A DNA stretch of 54,402 bases from Flavobacteriia bacterium. Lineage in GTDB: Bacteria > Bacteroidota > Bacteroidia > Flavobacteriales > Flavobacteriaceae. The first letter of the stretch is position 1, and every line of letters starts with the position of its first letter. Under the pieces are notes generated by a model. The model saw only the letters and a list, made by a program, of their open reading frames with translations, made no database searches and had not been told where the DNA came from. Positions 36,301-44,284 of the stretch are shown in pieces. The DNA is taken from assembly GCA_004293045.1 (NCBI GenBank), contig RDXY01000011.1:1-54402 (forward strand), read 5' to 3'. Both the position numbers and the translations under genes were made by a program.

Positions 36301-38742
36301 TTATTTTAGAGCATTCTTCGCTTGGTTATAATCAATAAAATAGCGAATACTGATAGAAAACGTATGATTTAAATCTTCATGATTAAATACTTTCTTAGTA
36401 TTATAAACAAAATTTTTATCTATAGTATTTTGAAAAATACCTGACGAATTTCTATATAAAAACGACATTTGACTTCCAGGTGCAAACCACCAACTATACG
36501 ACAAATCAAAGTTCCATAAATTTAAATTTTGATTTGCATTACTTGTGTAAGAATAAGCTTCAGTATATCCATTTTCTAATAATTTATAGTACGAATTATT
36601 TTCAGAAAACGACCAATAATGCCTTAATTTTAATCCAAAATTCATTTTTGCCGTGATGGAATATTTCCCTTCCAAACTAGTTTCTAAGGTTTGATTGTCT
36701 CTTGATGCGAAAATTATATCATTTCCTACTCGATCTACGCGGCCTAAATCTTGGTATTCGTTGAAGAAATTATTTCTGTAAATTAAGGTGAATTTATCAT
36801 TGAAACGATATCTCGGACTCACATCAATACCCCAATACCACCAGCCTTTTGTTTCGGTAATACCAATATTTGGATTGATATCAAACGCAAATTTATTATT
36901 GTAATTAGAAGAAATATACCCCCACATGCCATAATTTTTTGGGAAAATTACATATCGCCCTACGGATTGCGGATTATAAAAATTATATCTTTCAAACGGA
37001 TTCAAATTAATTCCAAAACCTGCGGAATGATTTTTTTTATTGGTTAAATTTAAATTAATATTAAAATTTTGTTCCTGAAGATAATTAGTTGCCTTATCAA
37101 ATTGCGCAAACGTATTTAAACTTATTCTGAATGAATTTAATTTTTCTGTCGATTGAAGTAATCGGTAATTTACATTCGCACTAAAGGAATAATAATTGGT
37201 TTGAAAATTAACCCCTAAATCATTATTGTCATACTCTTTGGAAACATATTCTCCGTTCACTGAAAATCTAATTTTTCCTGACGTTTCACCAAATCCTAAA
37301 TTAGCCGTAATTCCATTTTTATTCTGCAAATTGGCATAATTGTTTACGTAACTATATTTCAAAGCGCCATTTAAATTAAATGTGTTTTTTTTGGTATTTA
37401 AATCGAAAGTTGTGGCAGTTACATTTGCATCTCTAAAATTTCCGTTTCGGGTGACATTTGTATTAATTAACGATACAGAAGAATTTCCATTAAACCGCTG
37501 GTCTAAAACCAAAACATTGTAATTGGCTAGCGGCTCCACCGTTTCTGTTCTGGTATTTCCTGTAATTATATCACGAATAACAACATCGGTTTTTTTAGTA
37601 ACTGTATTTAAAAAACCAACCCCTAATCCGTCTTTAGTTCGGCCTGAAACTTTAACAGCATTCACCAAATCAATCGTGTTTGGAAAATCTATAACTTCTT
37701 CCGTTTCAGATATTTCAGGGTATTTACTAGCACGTTGCCCAATTCTTCTCGAATAAAACAACCCACCTTTATTAAACAAATCGGTTCCTTCGGTAAAAAA
37801 TGGTCTGTTTTCATTAAATATTTGTTCAAAAGGACCTAAATTCAATATTTTATTATCAAATCTTGTTTGACCAAAATCAGGAATCAGCACCATATCTAAA
37901 GTAAATGCATCGGTTAATCCGTATTTCAAATCTAATCCACCTTTTAGCGTTCCAAAAGATTTTTCTTTACCCAAACTATTTAAATAAAATGAAGAATAAG
38001 GAATCAGAAACAAACGCGTTGGAGTATTAATTTTTTCAATGCCTTTTAAAATACCAGCTTGTTGTGTAAAAAATCCTTTGCTATTATCCACTGGATTCCA
38101 AGTAAACATTTGTCGGTTTCTTCTTACTTCTCTAAAAAAATTTATACCCCAAATTTGTTTCTCTTCCTCAGAAAAACGAAGTGCAGCATATGGAATTTTC
38201 ATTTCAACTACCCAACCAATGTCTGTAATTTTTGCTTTACTTTCCCATATGGCATCCCATGATGTATCTTCATTTTCTGTAGTTCTTATTAAATCCATTT
38301 GTCCATCGGAAGCACTCACAAAAAAACTAAATTCTTGCTGACCATCATTGAAACCATTAATAAATACTCCAAAAAAATCCGCTGCTCCAATATCATCTCT
38401 TTCAGAGATTTCTCTTAAAATTTTAGCAGGTTCATTATCATATAATATAGCCCCTACATAAATAGCATCATCATCATACACTACTTTTACTTCTGTTCGA
38501 AGTTCAGGTAACTCTGGTTTTCCGTTATCTTGATTAAACATTACAAAGTTCTTTGCTATTGGAACATTTTGCCAGTCTTCTTCATTAAGTGAAGCATCAA
38601 TTTTTATAGGTTTTTTTAATTTTACGGCACTAACTTCCTTTTTATTTTTTTCTATCGGAAAAGGGCTTGATGTTGCCATTTCTTGAGCAAAAGAAGAGAG
38701 TTGAAATAAAAAAAATATACTGAGAATTTGAAAGTACTTCAT
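36301..38742 (-). CDS. DUF5916 outer-membrane protein with CBM9-like N-terminal domain
   Basis: 813 residues from the ATG at 38742, which begins a signal peptide (MKYFQILSIFFLFQLSSFAQ). The frame extends 14 codons upstream to 38784, but that would hide the signal peptide. Residues about 30-230 resemble the family 9 carbohydrate-binding sandwich (KKPIKIDASLNEEDWQNVP, DDAIYVGAILYDN, WVVEMKIPYAALRF); then IFNENRPFFTEGTDLF and a long array of aromatic amphipathic strands, ending SISIRYFIDYNQ, as in an outer-membrane barrel. The DUF5916 family is common in Bacteroidota; its function is not known. A role in carbohydrate or envelope transport is only an analogy. It is a single gene, not close to the galactan locus. 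Confidence 0.85.
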   Translation of the reverse strand: MKYFQILSIFFLFQLSSFAQEMATSSPFPIEKNKKEVSAVKLKKPIKIDASLNEEDWQNVPIAKNFVMFNQDNGKPELPELRTEVKVVYDDDAIYVGAILYDNEPAKILREISERDDIGAADFFGVFINGFNDGQQEFSFFVSASDGQMDLIRTTENEDTSWDAIWESKAKITDIGWVVEMKIPYAALRFSEEEKQIWGINFFREVRRNRQMFTWNPVDNSKGFFTQQAGILKGIEKINTPTRLFLIPYSSFYLNSLGKEKSFGTLKGGLDLKYGLTDAFTLDMVLIPDFGQTRFDNKILNLGPFEQIFNENRPFFTEGTDLFNKGGLFYSRRIGQRASKYPEISETEEVIDFPNTIDLVNAVKVSGRTKDGLGVGFLNTVTKKTDVVIRDIITGNTRTETVEPLANYNVLVLDQRFNGNSSVSLINTNVTRNGNFRDANVTATTFDLNTKKNTFNLNGALKYSYVNNYANLQNKNGITANLGFGETSGKIRFSVNGEYVSKEYDNNDLGVNFQTNYYSFSANVNYRLLQSTEKLNSFRISLNTFAQFDKATNYLQEQNFNINLNLTNKKNHSAGFGINLNPFERYNFYNPQSVGRYVIFPKNYGMWGYISSNYNNKFAFDINPNIGITETKGWWYWGIDVSPRYRFNDKFTLIYRNNFFNEYQDLGRVDRVGNDIIFASRDNQTLETSLEGKYSITAKMNFGLKLRHYWSFSENNSYYKLLENGYTEAYSYTSNANQNLNLWNFDLSYSWWFAPGSQMSFLYRNSSGIFQNTIDKNFVYNTKKVFNHEDLNHTFSISIRYFIDYNQAKNALK

Positions 38743-38936
38743 AAAATATTTTATAAATAAAATTATTAGTATCACTATTGGCAAATTTGTTTCATTATCA
38801 AATGTTAATTTTTGTAATTTAATTTGATATTGTTCGTTTTAAAAAATCGCTACAATCAAAAAAGGAAACTCCCGATAAAACGTTAAAAAAAATCGTTAAA
38901 AAACACTAATTTATTTTTTTTAATCAAAATTACAAT

Positions 38937-38944
38937 TATATTTG
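38937..38944 (+). promoter_or_regulatory. -7 box upstream of the YkuD_2-type gene
   Basis: TATATTTG matches TAnnTTTG, 35 bases before the ATG at 38980. The -33 position holds only TTTT. The divergent gap 38743-38942 is otherwise AT-rich without recognisable elements. Confidence 0.5.
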
Positions 38945-38979
38945 TGCTGCTACAGTTTATAGTAACAATAAGACAACCA

Positions 38980-39729
38980 ATGAATTATAAATTTTTTCCT
39001 TTACTTTTTTTAGTGTTTTTGTTTAGTTTTACCGCTAAAGAGAACCTGATAAATTCAATTTCTAAACCCAGCGAGTTTTCAACAAAGGTTGTGAGACCAA
39101 TGACTATGGGTAAAAATGAGAGGGAAAACAGTAAAGAAAAGTCTGAATTATTTTATTGTGAGATTCAACCTGAAGGGTTTTCATTACCTGAATTAGAAAT
39201 TTTCACGAAAGCATTTGAAGGTTATACCGTTTTAGAATCTCAAGGGAAAATAAAAAACAATATTTTAACGATTATTGATTTCAGTTTGTCATCCAGAAAA
39301 GAAAGAATGTGGGTGATTGATATGTTAAATAAAAAAGTGATTTTACAAACATTGGTCTCTCATGGAATAAAATCTGGAAAAGAATATGCCAAATCGTTTT
39401 CCAACCAAAATGAATCATTCAAGAGTAGTTTGGGCTTTTTTTTAACAGGAGAAACCTATAAAGGGAAGCATGGAATTTCATTAAAATTGGACGGTCTAGA
39501 ATTTGGGCTTAACGACAAAGCAAGAGAAAGAGCCGTGGTGATACATGGCGCAGAATATGTTTCTAAAAAACTAGCAACTAAACAAGGTTATTTGGGTAGA
39601 AGTCAAGGTTGTCCTGCAGTGGAACCGGCTATCGCTCCCAAACTAATTCAAACCATAAAAAATAAATCGGTGTTGTATATTTATCATCCTTCAAGAATCT
39701 ACGTTAATAAATCTAAATTAGTTTCTTAA
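38980..39729 (+). CDS. Murein L,D-transpeptidase catalytic domain family protein (YkuD_2)
   Basis: The 249-residue protein has an N-terminal signal/anchor (FFPLLFLVFLFSFTA) and a YkuD_2 catalytic domain. The active-site pair is His189 in VIHGAEYVS and Cys211 in GRSQGCPAVEP, with conserved SNQNESFKSSLGFFLTGETY before it. Homologues form or exchange L,D cross-links, or attach molecules, through meso-diaminopimelate. The ATG at 38980 is preferred over an upstream in-frame codon at 38944 that overlaps the -7 box. The 3' end overlaps by 12 bases the 3' end of the opposite L,D-transpeptidase gene. Confidence 0.9.
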   Translation: MNYKFFPLLFLVFLFSFTAKENLINSISKPSEFSTKVVRPMTMGKNERENSKEKSELFYCEIQPEGFSLPELEIFTKAFEGYTVLESQGKIKNNILTIIDFSLSSRKERMWVIDMLNKKVILQTLVSHGIKSGKEYAKSFSNQNESFKSSLGFFLTGETYKGKHGISLKLDGLEFGLNDKARERAVVIHGAEYVSKKLATKQGYLGRSQGCPAVEPAIAPKLIQTIKNKSVLYIYHPSRIYVNKSKLVS

Positions 39730-41313
39730 TTTATCGTACAATATTTTGTCTAGATTATACATATCATCTCTAAATTGAAAACCTGATCCGCTTAACCAAC
39801 TTGTCCAATATAATTGATGAATATATATAGGTTCTTTTACTTTTATATAATAAGGTTCTTTATTCTTTTTAATAATTGAATCAATTTCATTACCAGTGGC
39901 CCATCTTCCATTATCTTGATTTTTTAATATTTTTTTAGCTAAATCAACTGGATTTTGTACCCGAACACAACCCGAACTTAATGCTCTATACGACAACTGG
40001 AAATAATCCCTATGATTGGTATCATGTAAATACACAGAATGATGGTTTGGAAAATTAAATTTCACAACACCTAGCGAATTATTGTACCCATGATTTTGAA
40101 CATACCTGTAACTTGAAGCTTTTTTTGGATTCCAATTTGATGGAGAAACAATATTATTTTTTCCATTATAAATGAGAATTCTATTTCTAGTGAAATAACT
40201 TCTATTTGCAGCCGCTTCTACAGATAAATCTTCTTTGATGATTGTTGGCGGAACCGTCCAAGTAGGATTAAACACAAAATTAGACAACTTAGATTGTAAA
40301 ATTGGTGTCATTCTTTTGGGTTTACCACAAACAATTTTATGCGAGGTCGTAGTATCATTTCTTTGCATAAAATCTAATTTATAATCCGGTAAATTTATCA
40401 ATAAATATTGCTCACCAAAATCTCTTGAAAACCAGCGCCAACGTTCTAAATTAGCCAAAATTTGTGAACGTCTTGTTTCTACATTATAATTTAATGCTTT
40501 AATGGTCCCAAAACCAATAACGCCATCAGGTTGTAATCCATGTCTTGCTTGAAATTTCTTTACAGCCTCAAGCATTGAACTGTCATAATTAATGGAATAA
40601 TTTGTGTGTTTTTCGTCTAAATCTTTCCAATATACTAATCGCTTTTTGATTTCTTTTACTACTTTTAAAGTATCCTTATATTTTATCTTTATAGATTTAT
40701 TTATGGAATCGAAATTACTTTCTGGCATTTTATCAATAAGAACTAACGCTTCTTTTAGCGAAGTATAAATAGGATGATTGGGCAATAAATTTTTTATGGA
40801 AGTCGCTACTTTTTTTGAAGAAATTGCAACTTTTAAATGAGTTGCCATAGAAAAGGGTTTATCAAATAAATCCCAATTTTCATACACTTCGTCAGGATTT
40901 AATTTTCCTCTATAATAATTACTGCAAAGTTTATCATAGGTTTGAGTTAATAAAACATCATACGCTAATTTTTCTTCTAAAGACAAAGAATCTAGCTTTA
41001 CTTCTAATTGATATATTTTATTAATATTATAATCTTGAGGATTTAATCCTTCGTATTTTGACTTTTCTATTTGTATGATTAAATCTTCTCTGTTTTCTGC
41101 ATCAACCCATATTTCGTGATTTCCAAATGCATTATAAATACTTTTAATACTATCTGATTTATCAGTTAATATGTCTTCAGGAATGGCGTGAATAGTAATT
41201 TTTCTAATGGTGTCAAAATAATCCTCACTCACTTTGAAATCCTCATTTTTACAGAGTTTAAAAGACACAATAGAAACAATTAGTACTAGACTAAAAAATA
41301 AAACCTTTTTCAT
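39718..41313 (-). CDS. YcbB/LdtD-like L,D-transpeptidase with peptidoglycan-binding domain
   Basis: A 531-residue envelope enzyme. An N-terminal membrane/signal segment (VLFFSLVLIVSIVSF) precedes a helical scaffold domain, a peptidoglycan-binding domain (MLEAVKKFQARHGLQPDGVIG) and the YkuD catalytic domain with YLLINLPDYKLDFMQ, MTPILQSKLSNFVFNPTWTVPP, and the active site HDTNHRDYF...LSSGCVRVQNP with Cys449. This order (scaffold, PG-binding, YkuD) is that of E. coli YcbB/LdtD, which makes 3-3 cross-links independent of penicillin-binding proteins. On the minus strand two TAAATTTG boxes (41336-41329 and 41327-41320) lie just before the ATG. Confidence 0.92.
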   Translation of the reverse strand: MKKVLFFSLVLIVSIVSFKLCKNEDFKVSEDYFDTIRKITIHAIPEDILTDKSDSIKSIYNAFGNHEIWVDAENREDLIIQIEKSKYEGLNPQDYNINKIYQLEVKLDSLSLEEKLAYDVLLTQTYDKLCSNYYRGKLNPDEVYENWDLFDKPFSMATHLKVAISSKKVATSIKNLLPNHPIYTSLKEALVLIDKMPESNFDSINKSIKIKYKDTLKVVKEIKKRLVYWKDLDEKHTNYSINYDSSMLEAVKKFQARHGLQPDGVIGFGTIKALNYNVETRRSQILANLERWRWFSRDFGEQYLLINLPDYKLDFMQRNDTTTSHKIVCGKPKRMTPILQSKLSNFVFNPTWTVPPTIIKEDLSVEAAANRSYFTRNRILIYNGKNNIVSPSNWNPKKASSYRYVQNHGYNNSLGVVKFNFPNHHSVYLHDTNHRDYFQLSYRALSSGCVRVQNPVDLAKKILKNQDNGRWATGNEIDSIIKKNKEPYYIKVKEPIYIHQLYWTSWLSGSGFQFRDDMYNLDKILYDKLRN

Positions 41314-41319
41314 TCAATT

Positions 41320-41336
41320 CAAATTTATCAAATTTA
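41320..41336 (-). promoter_or_regulatory. Two overlapping-phase -7 boxes upstream of the YcbB-like gene
   Basis: TAAATTTG occurs twice on the minus strand, at 41336-41329 and 41327-41320, 9 bp apart. The nearer box is six bases from the ATG, so a start there would give a leaderless mRNA. Confidence 0.45.
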
Positions 41337-41385
41337 CCAAAAAATACTGGTATTCCACATCAAATGCAAAAATGATTACAATTTA

Positions 41386-41832
41386 TTAATCAAAATATTT
41401 ATACATTAAAAAATGCGTGCCAATCTCAGGAATTTCAAACGAAGTCCCTTTTTTACAACAACCTAATTTTTCATAAAAAGGCACTGCGGTTTCTCTTGCA
41501 TTAAACCAAAGCAATTCAACTTGATTTGATTCAATAAAATTGAAAATTTCTTCAATTAGCAACTTTCCAAAACCCGTATTTTGGTACGCTTCTAAAATTG
41601 CCATTCCACGTAATTGATATTGATTTTTATTATCAAAATTTTCATTGTTTGACGTAAAAACAGAAGCTACTCCTATTATATTATTTTCAATACATAAACC
41701 AAAATGTGTAGTACCAACTGCTTCATCACCTAAAAAAGAGCACGTTTCCACAGGTTTTCCTTGTCTTAAGACGGCGCTTCTAACTGGAAAAGTATCTAAA
41801 TAATTGATTTTCTTGATTGAAATTTTGTCCAT
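41386..41832 (-). CDS. GNAT-family N-acetyltransferase
   Basis: The 148-residue protein has the GNAT fold: the acetyl-CoA pyrophosphate loop motif is RGMAILEAYQNTGFGKLLIEEI (motif A), and LLWFNARETAVPFYEKLGCCKKG is motif B with the Tyr often used as general acid. It ends at FEIPEIGTHFLMYKYF. No membrane segment; the acetylated substrate cannot be told. It is transcribed towards the YcbB-like gene with a 72-base gap holding that gene's promoter, so it is a separate unit. Confidence 0.88.
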   Translation of the reverse strand: MDKISIKKINYLDTFPVRSAVLRQGKPVETCSFLGDEAVGTTHFGLCIENNIIGVASVFTSNNENFDNKNQYQLRGMAILEAYQNTGFGKLLIEEIFNFIESNQVELLWFNARETAVPFYEKLGCCKKGTSFEIPEIGTHFLMYKYFD

Positions 41833-41898
41833 AACGTGTTATATATTAATAAATTACAAGATTGTTTTTTATATTTTTTATTATTTTTTATAAAAAAC

Positions 41899-41930
41899 TT
41901 GCAATTAATCGGTTTTTCATATTATATTTG
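41899..41930 (+). promoter_or_regulatory. Promoter of the tandem tRNA-Gly genes
   Basis: TTG at 41899-41901, a 21-nt spacer and TATATTTG at 41923-41930 match the consensus. The first tRNA begins 19 bases after the -7 box. Confidence 0.7.
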
Positions 41931-41949
41931 CACTCACCAAAATAAAAAT

Positions 41950-42022
41950 GCGAAAGTAGCTCAGTTGGTAGAGCGTCAGCCTTCCAAGCTGAATGTCGCG
42001 AGTTCGACCCTCGTCTTTCGCT
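41950..42022 (+). tRNA. tRNA-Gly(UCC), first copy
   Basis: A 73-nt cloverleaf: acceptor GCGAAAG with CTTTCGC, D arm with AGCTCAGTTGGTAGAGC, anticodon stem TCAGC/GCTGA with loop CTTCCAA (anticodon UCC, Gly), T arm GCGAG-TTCGACC-CTCGT. CCA is not encoded and the discriminator is U, as expected for tRNA-Gly in bacteria. Confidence 0.95.
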
Positions 42023-42054
42023 CTAAAACATATTGAATTTTAAAATTCTACCCT

Positions 42055-42127
42055 GCGAAAGTAGCTCAGTTGGTAGAGCGTCAGCCTTCCAAGCTGAATG
42101 TCGCGAGTTCGACCCTCGTCTTTCGCT
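42055..42127 (+). tRNA. tRNA-Gly(UCC), second identical copy
   Basis: Identical to the first copy over all 73 bases, 105 bp downstream. Identity extends slightly beyond the gene on both sides (41949-42027 equals 42054-42132). Both are likely cut from one transcript that ends at the hairpin immediately downstream. Confidence 0.95.
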
Positions 42128-42129
42128 CT

Positions 42130-42160
42130 AAAGCCTCAAATTTTTTGAGGCTTTTTTATT
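42130..42160. terminator. Terminator after the tRNA-Gly pair, shared with pepE
   Basis: AAAGCCTCAAA at 42130-42140 pairs perfectly with TTTGAGGCTTT at 42144-42154 around three T, followed by TTTATTTT. It overlaps the stop codon region of the convergent pepE gene. Confidence 0.9.
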
Positions 42161-42863
42161 TTAAGTTACTTAAATCCGTTCCTGTTTCTATTTCAATTGG
42201 CGCTTTTCCTTGCTGAAAAAGTCGTGCAGGCAAATCACCTTTTAAGGTAATTTTATTTCCAAACACTTCCAACCAACTGCCTTCTCTTAATCCTAGAACA
42301 GGTTGCGAATTATAGTGATGAAATTCTTTAATTCTAGTTTCTCTAGTTTCACCCATGTGCTGCAAACCTTCTATTGGATCTAAATAATGCGGATTTAAAT
42401 TAAAAGAAACCAATCCCAACGTTTTAAAACTCGGAGGATAGACTATCGGCATATCATTAGTTGTATTCATAGTTAAACCACAAATATTACTTCCAGCACT
42501 GGTTCCTAAATAGGGTGTTCCGTTTTCAACTACTTTCTGAATGACATCTAATAAATTATATTTGTACAGCATAGTTACTAAAACAAAGGTATTTCCACCG
42601 CCAGTAAAAATGGCTTCGGCTTTTTGTATCGCTTCAATTGGATTTTCAAATTGATGAATTCCCTTTACTTCCATATTCAGTTGTTTAAAAAACGGTTTTA
42701 CTTTTTCTGTATATTCATCGTGAGTAATCCCTCCTGGTCTTGCAAATGGAATAAATACTAAATTTGAAATACCCTTAAAATGTTCTTTCAAAACAGGCAA
42801 TAAATAATCTAAATAGGTGCCGCCAAATACGGTAGAAGTGCTTGCTATAATAACTTTTTTCAT
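42156..42863 (-). CDS. pepE: Peptidase E (alpha-aspartyl dipeptidase)
   Basis: Family S51 serine peptidase, fold of class I glutamine amidotransferases, that cleaves dipeptides with N-terminal Asp. The nucleophile elbow is GTSAGSNICG; AIFTGGGNTFVLV and NLNPHYLDP (with the His) complete the pattern, and FIPFARPGG is near the N-terminus. 235 residues, as in E. coli PepE (229). Cytoplasmic, no signal peptide. It ends inside the tRNA terminator hairpin and is divergent from the next gene. Confidence 0.95.
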   Translation of the reverse strand: MKKVIIASTSTVFGGTYLDYLLPVLKEHFKGISNLVFIPFARPGGITHDEYTEKVKPFFKQLNMEVKGIHQFENPIEAIQKAEAIFTGGGNTFVLVTMLYKYNLLDVIQKVVENGTPYLGTSAGSNICGLTMNTTNDMPIVYPPSFKTLGLVSFNLNPHYLDPIEGLQHMGETRETRIKEFHHYNSQPVLGLREGSWLEVFGNKITLKGDLPARLFQQGKAPIEIETGTDLSNLK

Positions 42864-42916
42864 ATGCTTTACAAATTTTACTTTATTCTTAACAAAATTT
42901 TATAAGGATTGTAATT

Positions 42917-43786
42917 TTGTTCTTTTATTTTTACAAAAAATTAATTCTTTTACGTATCAAAAAATACATATATATAATTTTACTCTTTGTCTCCCAGATA
43001 GTAGCTTCGCAAAACGATTCTATAATTAAGGGAAAAATCATTGTGGAAACCAACGACAATGAGGAAATTACTATATTAAATATTTCTAACAAAACTACTA
43101 CAATTTCTGGAAACGGTGGCTATTTTAAAATAAAAGCAAAAGTAAATGATACCATTATGTTTAGCGCCATTCATTTAGTTGGTAAAAAACACATCATTAC
43201 AAAAAAAGATTTTGGTAAAGATTTACTTTTCATAAAATTAGACATCTACACGCGTCATATAAAAGAAATAATGGTTACGAATGCTGATGATATCACGGCG
43301 GAATCTTTAGGATTGGTCCCGAAAGGACAAAAAAAATACACGCCAGCTGAAAGACGTTTGAAAACCGCAGGTGATTTTAATGGGCAGTTTGGACTAAACA
43401 CTGTTTTTAGTGTTGATCCCTTATTAAACGCTATTTCAGGAAGAACCAAACAATTAAAAGCAGAATTAGAAGTAGAACGAAAAGAATTTTTACAATATAA
43501 AATAAATACTAACTTTGATTCCGAATATATTATGAATCAATTACACATTCCAGAAGAGTATGTACAAGGATTTGTTTTTTATATTGTAGAAGATGAGGAA
43601 TTAAAAAATGCAGCCCAAGCGAAAAACAAAACGCTAATTTCTTTTAGAATGAGCGCGCTGGCAGTCGATTTTTTAAAATTGAAAAATTTACAGCCTTATT
43701 ACCCAAAACCTGCTGAACCAGAAAAAAGTATAGAAGAAAATACCACGATTCCAAAATCCGAAATAGAACAAAAGAAAAATGAATAA
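42917..43786 (+). CDS. Carboxypeptidase-regulatory-like domain protein, exported; start codon uncertain
   Basis: The protein has an N-terminal signal peptide (KKYIYIILLFVSQIVASQ) and a small carboxypeptidase D regulatory-like sandwich (IIKGKIIVETNDNEEITILN, GNGGYFKIKAKVNDTIMFS), then a helical part (RRLKTAGDF, ELEVERKEFLQYKI) and a charged tail. The only standard start in frame is TTG at 42917, but it is part of a TAATTTTG box (42912-42919) that looks like a -7 element. The signal peptide would start perfectly at 42956, where the codon is ATC followed by AAA AAA. No ATG or GTG is available. It is the first gene of a three-gene unit, overlapping the next by eight bases. Similar proteins are often found as small periplasmic or surface proteins; function unknown. 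Confidence 0.75.
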   Translation: MFFYFYKKLILLRIKKYIYIILLFVSQIVASQNDSIIKGKIIVETNDNEEITILNISNKTTTISGNGGYFKIKAKVNDTIMFSAIHLVGKKHIITKKDFGKDLLFIKLDIYTRHIKEIMVTNADDITAESLGLVPKGQKKYTPAERRLKTAGDFNGQFGLNTVFSVDPLLNAISGRTKQLKAELEVERKEFLQYKINTNFDSEYIMNQLHIPEEYVQGFVFYIVEDEELKNAAQAKNKTLISFRMSALAVDFLKLKNLQPYYPKPAEPEKSIEENTTIPKSEIEQKKNE

Positions 43787-44282
43787 AATTAAATTAAGTT
43801 TTCTGGTCATGTTGTTTTCATTTTTGAGTGCATTTACTTTGCATAAATTTTATGTTGGCGTTTTTCAAATTGATTATTTTAAAGAAAAAAAAGCCGTTCA
43901 AATTACAGCCAGATTATTTATTGACGATTTAGAAAAGGCGTTATATAAAAAACATAACAAACATTTTTATCTTACCACAAAAGACGAAATATCAGATGCA
44001 AACACCTATATTGCTAGTTATTTATCGGAAAAATTAAAAATTAAAATCAATAATAAAGTTCAAATACTACAGTTTTTATCTAAAGAACAAGAAGATAATA
44101 TTGTAATTTGCTATTTAAAAATACCTTTTAAAGATAACTTAAAAGAATTAGACATTTACAATAATGTTTTATCCGATATTTTTAATGAACAACAAAATTT
44201 AGTACATTTGAACATTAATGGTAACAAAAAAACAATTTTGTTTACTAATACAGAAACCAACCAAAAACTGAAATATAAATAA
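43779..44282 (+). CDS. DUF6702 family protein
   Basis: A 167-residue protein with an uncleaved or cleavable N-terminal hydrophobic segment (LSFLVMLFSFLSAFTLH) followed by KFYVGVFQIDYFKEKKAVQI and RLFIDDLEKAL, the pattern of DUF6702, a family of small exported Bacteroidota proteins of unknown function. It overlaps the preceding gene by eight bases and is two bases from the M1 metallopeptidase gene, so the three proteins are made together; accessory role to the peptidase is a guess from that coupling. Confidence 0.8.
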   Translation: MNKIKLSFLVMLFSFLSAFTLHKFYVGVFQIDYFKEKKAVQITARLFIDDLEKALYKKHNKHFYLTTKDEISDANTYIASYLSEKLKIKINNKVQILQFLSKEQEDNIVICYLKIPFKDNLKELDIYNNVLSDIFNEQQNLVHLNINGNKKTILFTNTETNQKLKYK

Positions 44283-44284
44283 TT

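Noticed and set aside
41346..41352. ACTGGTA upstream of the YcbB-like gene, identical to the galactan operator half-site
   Set aside because: It is a single 7-mer without a second copy or the palindrome partner, expected by chance in a window this size.
41836..42036. 66-codon reading frame over the first tRNA-Gly
   Set aside because: It runs through the promoter and the tRNA itself and has no protein-like feature beyond the start.
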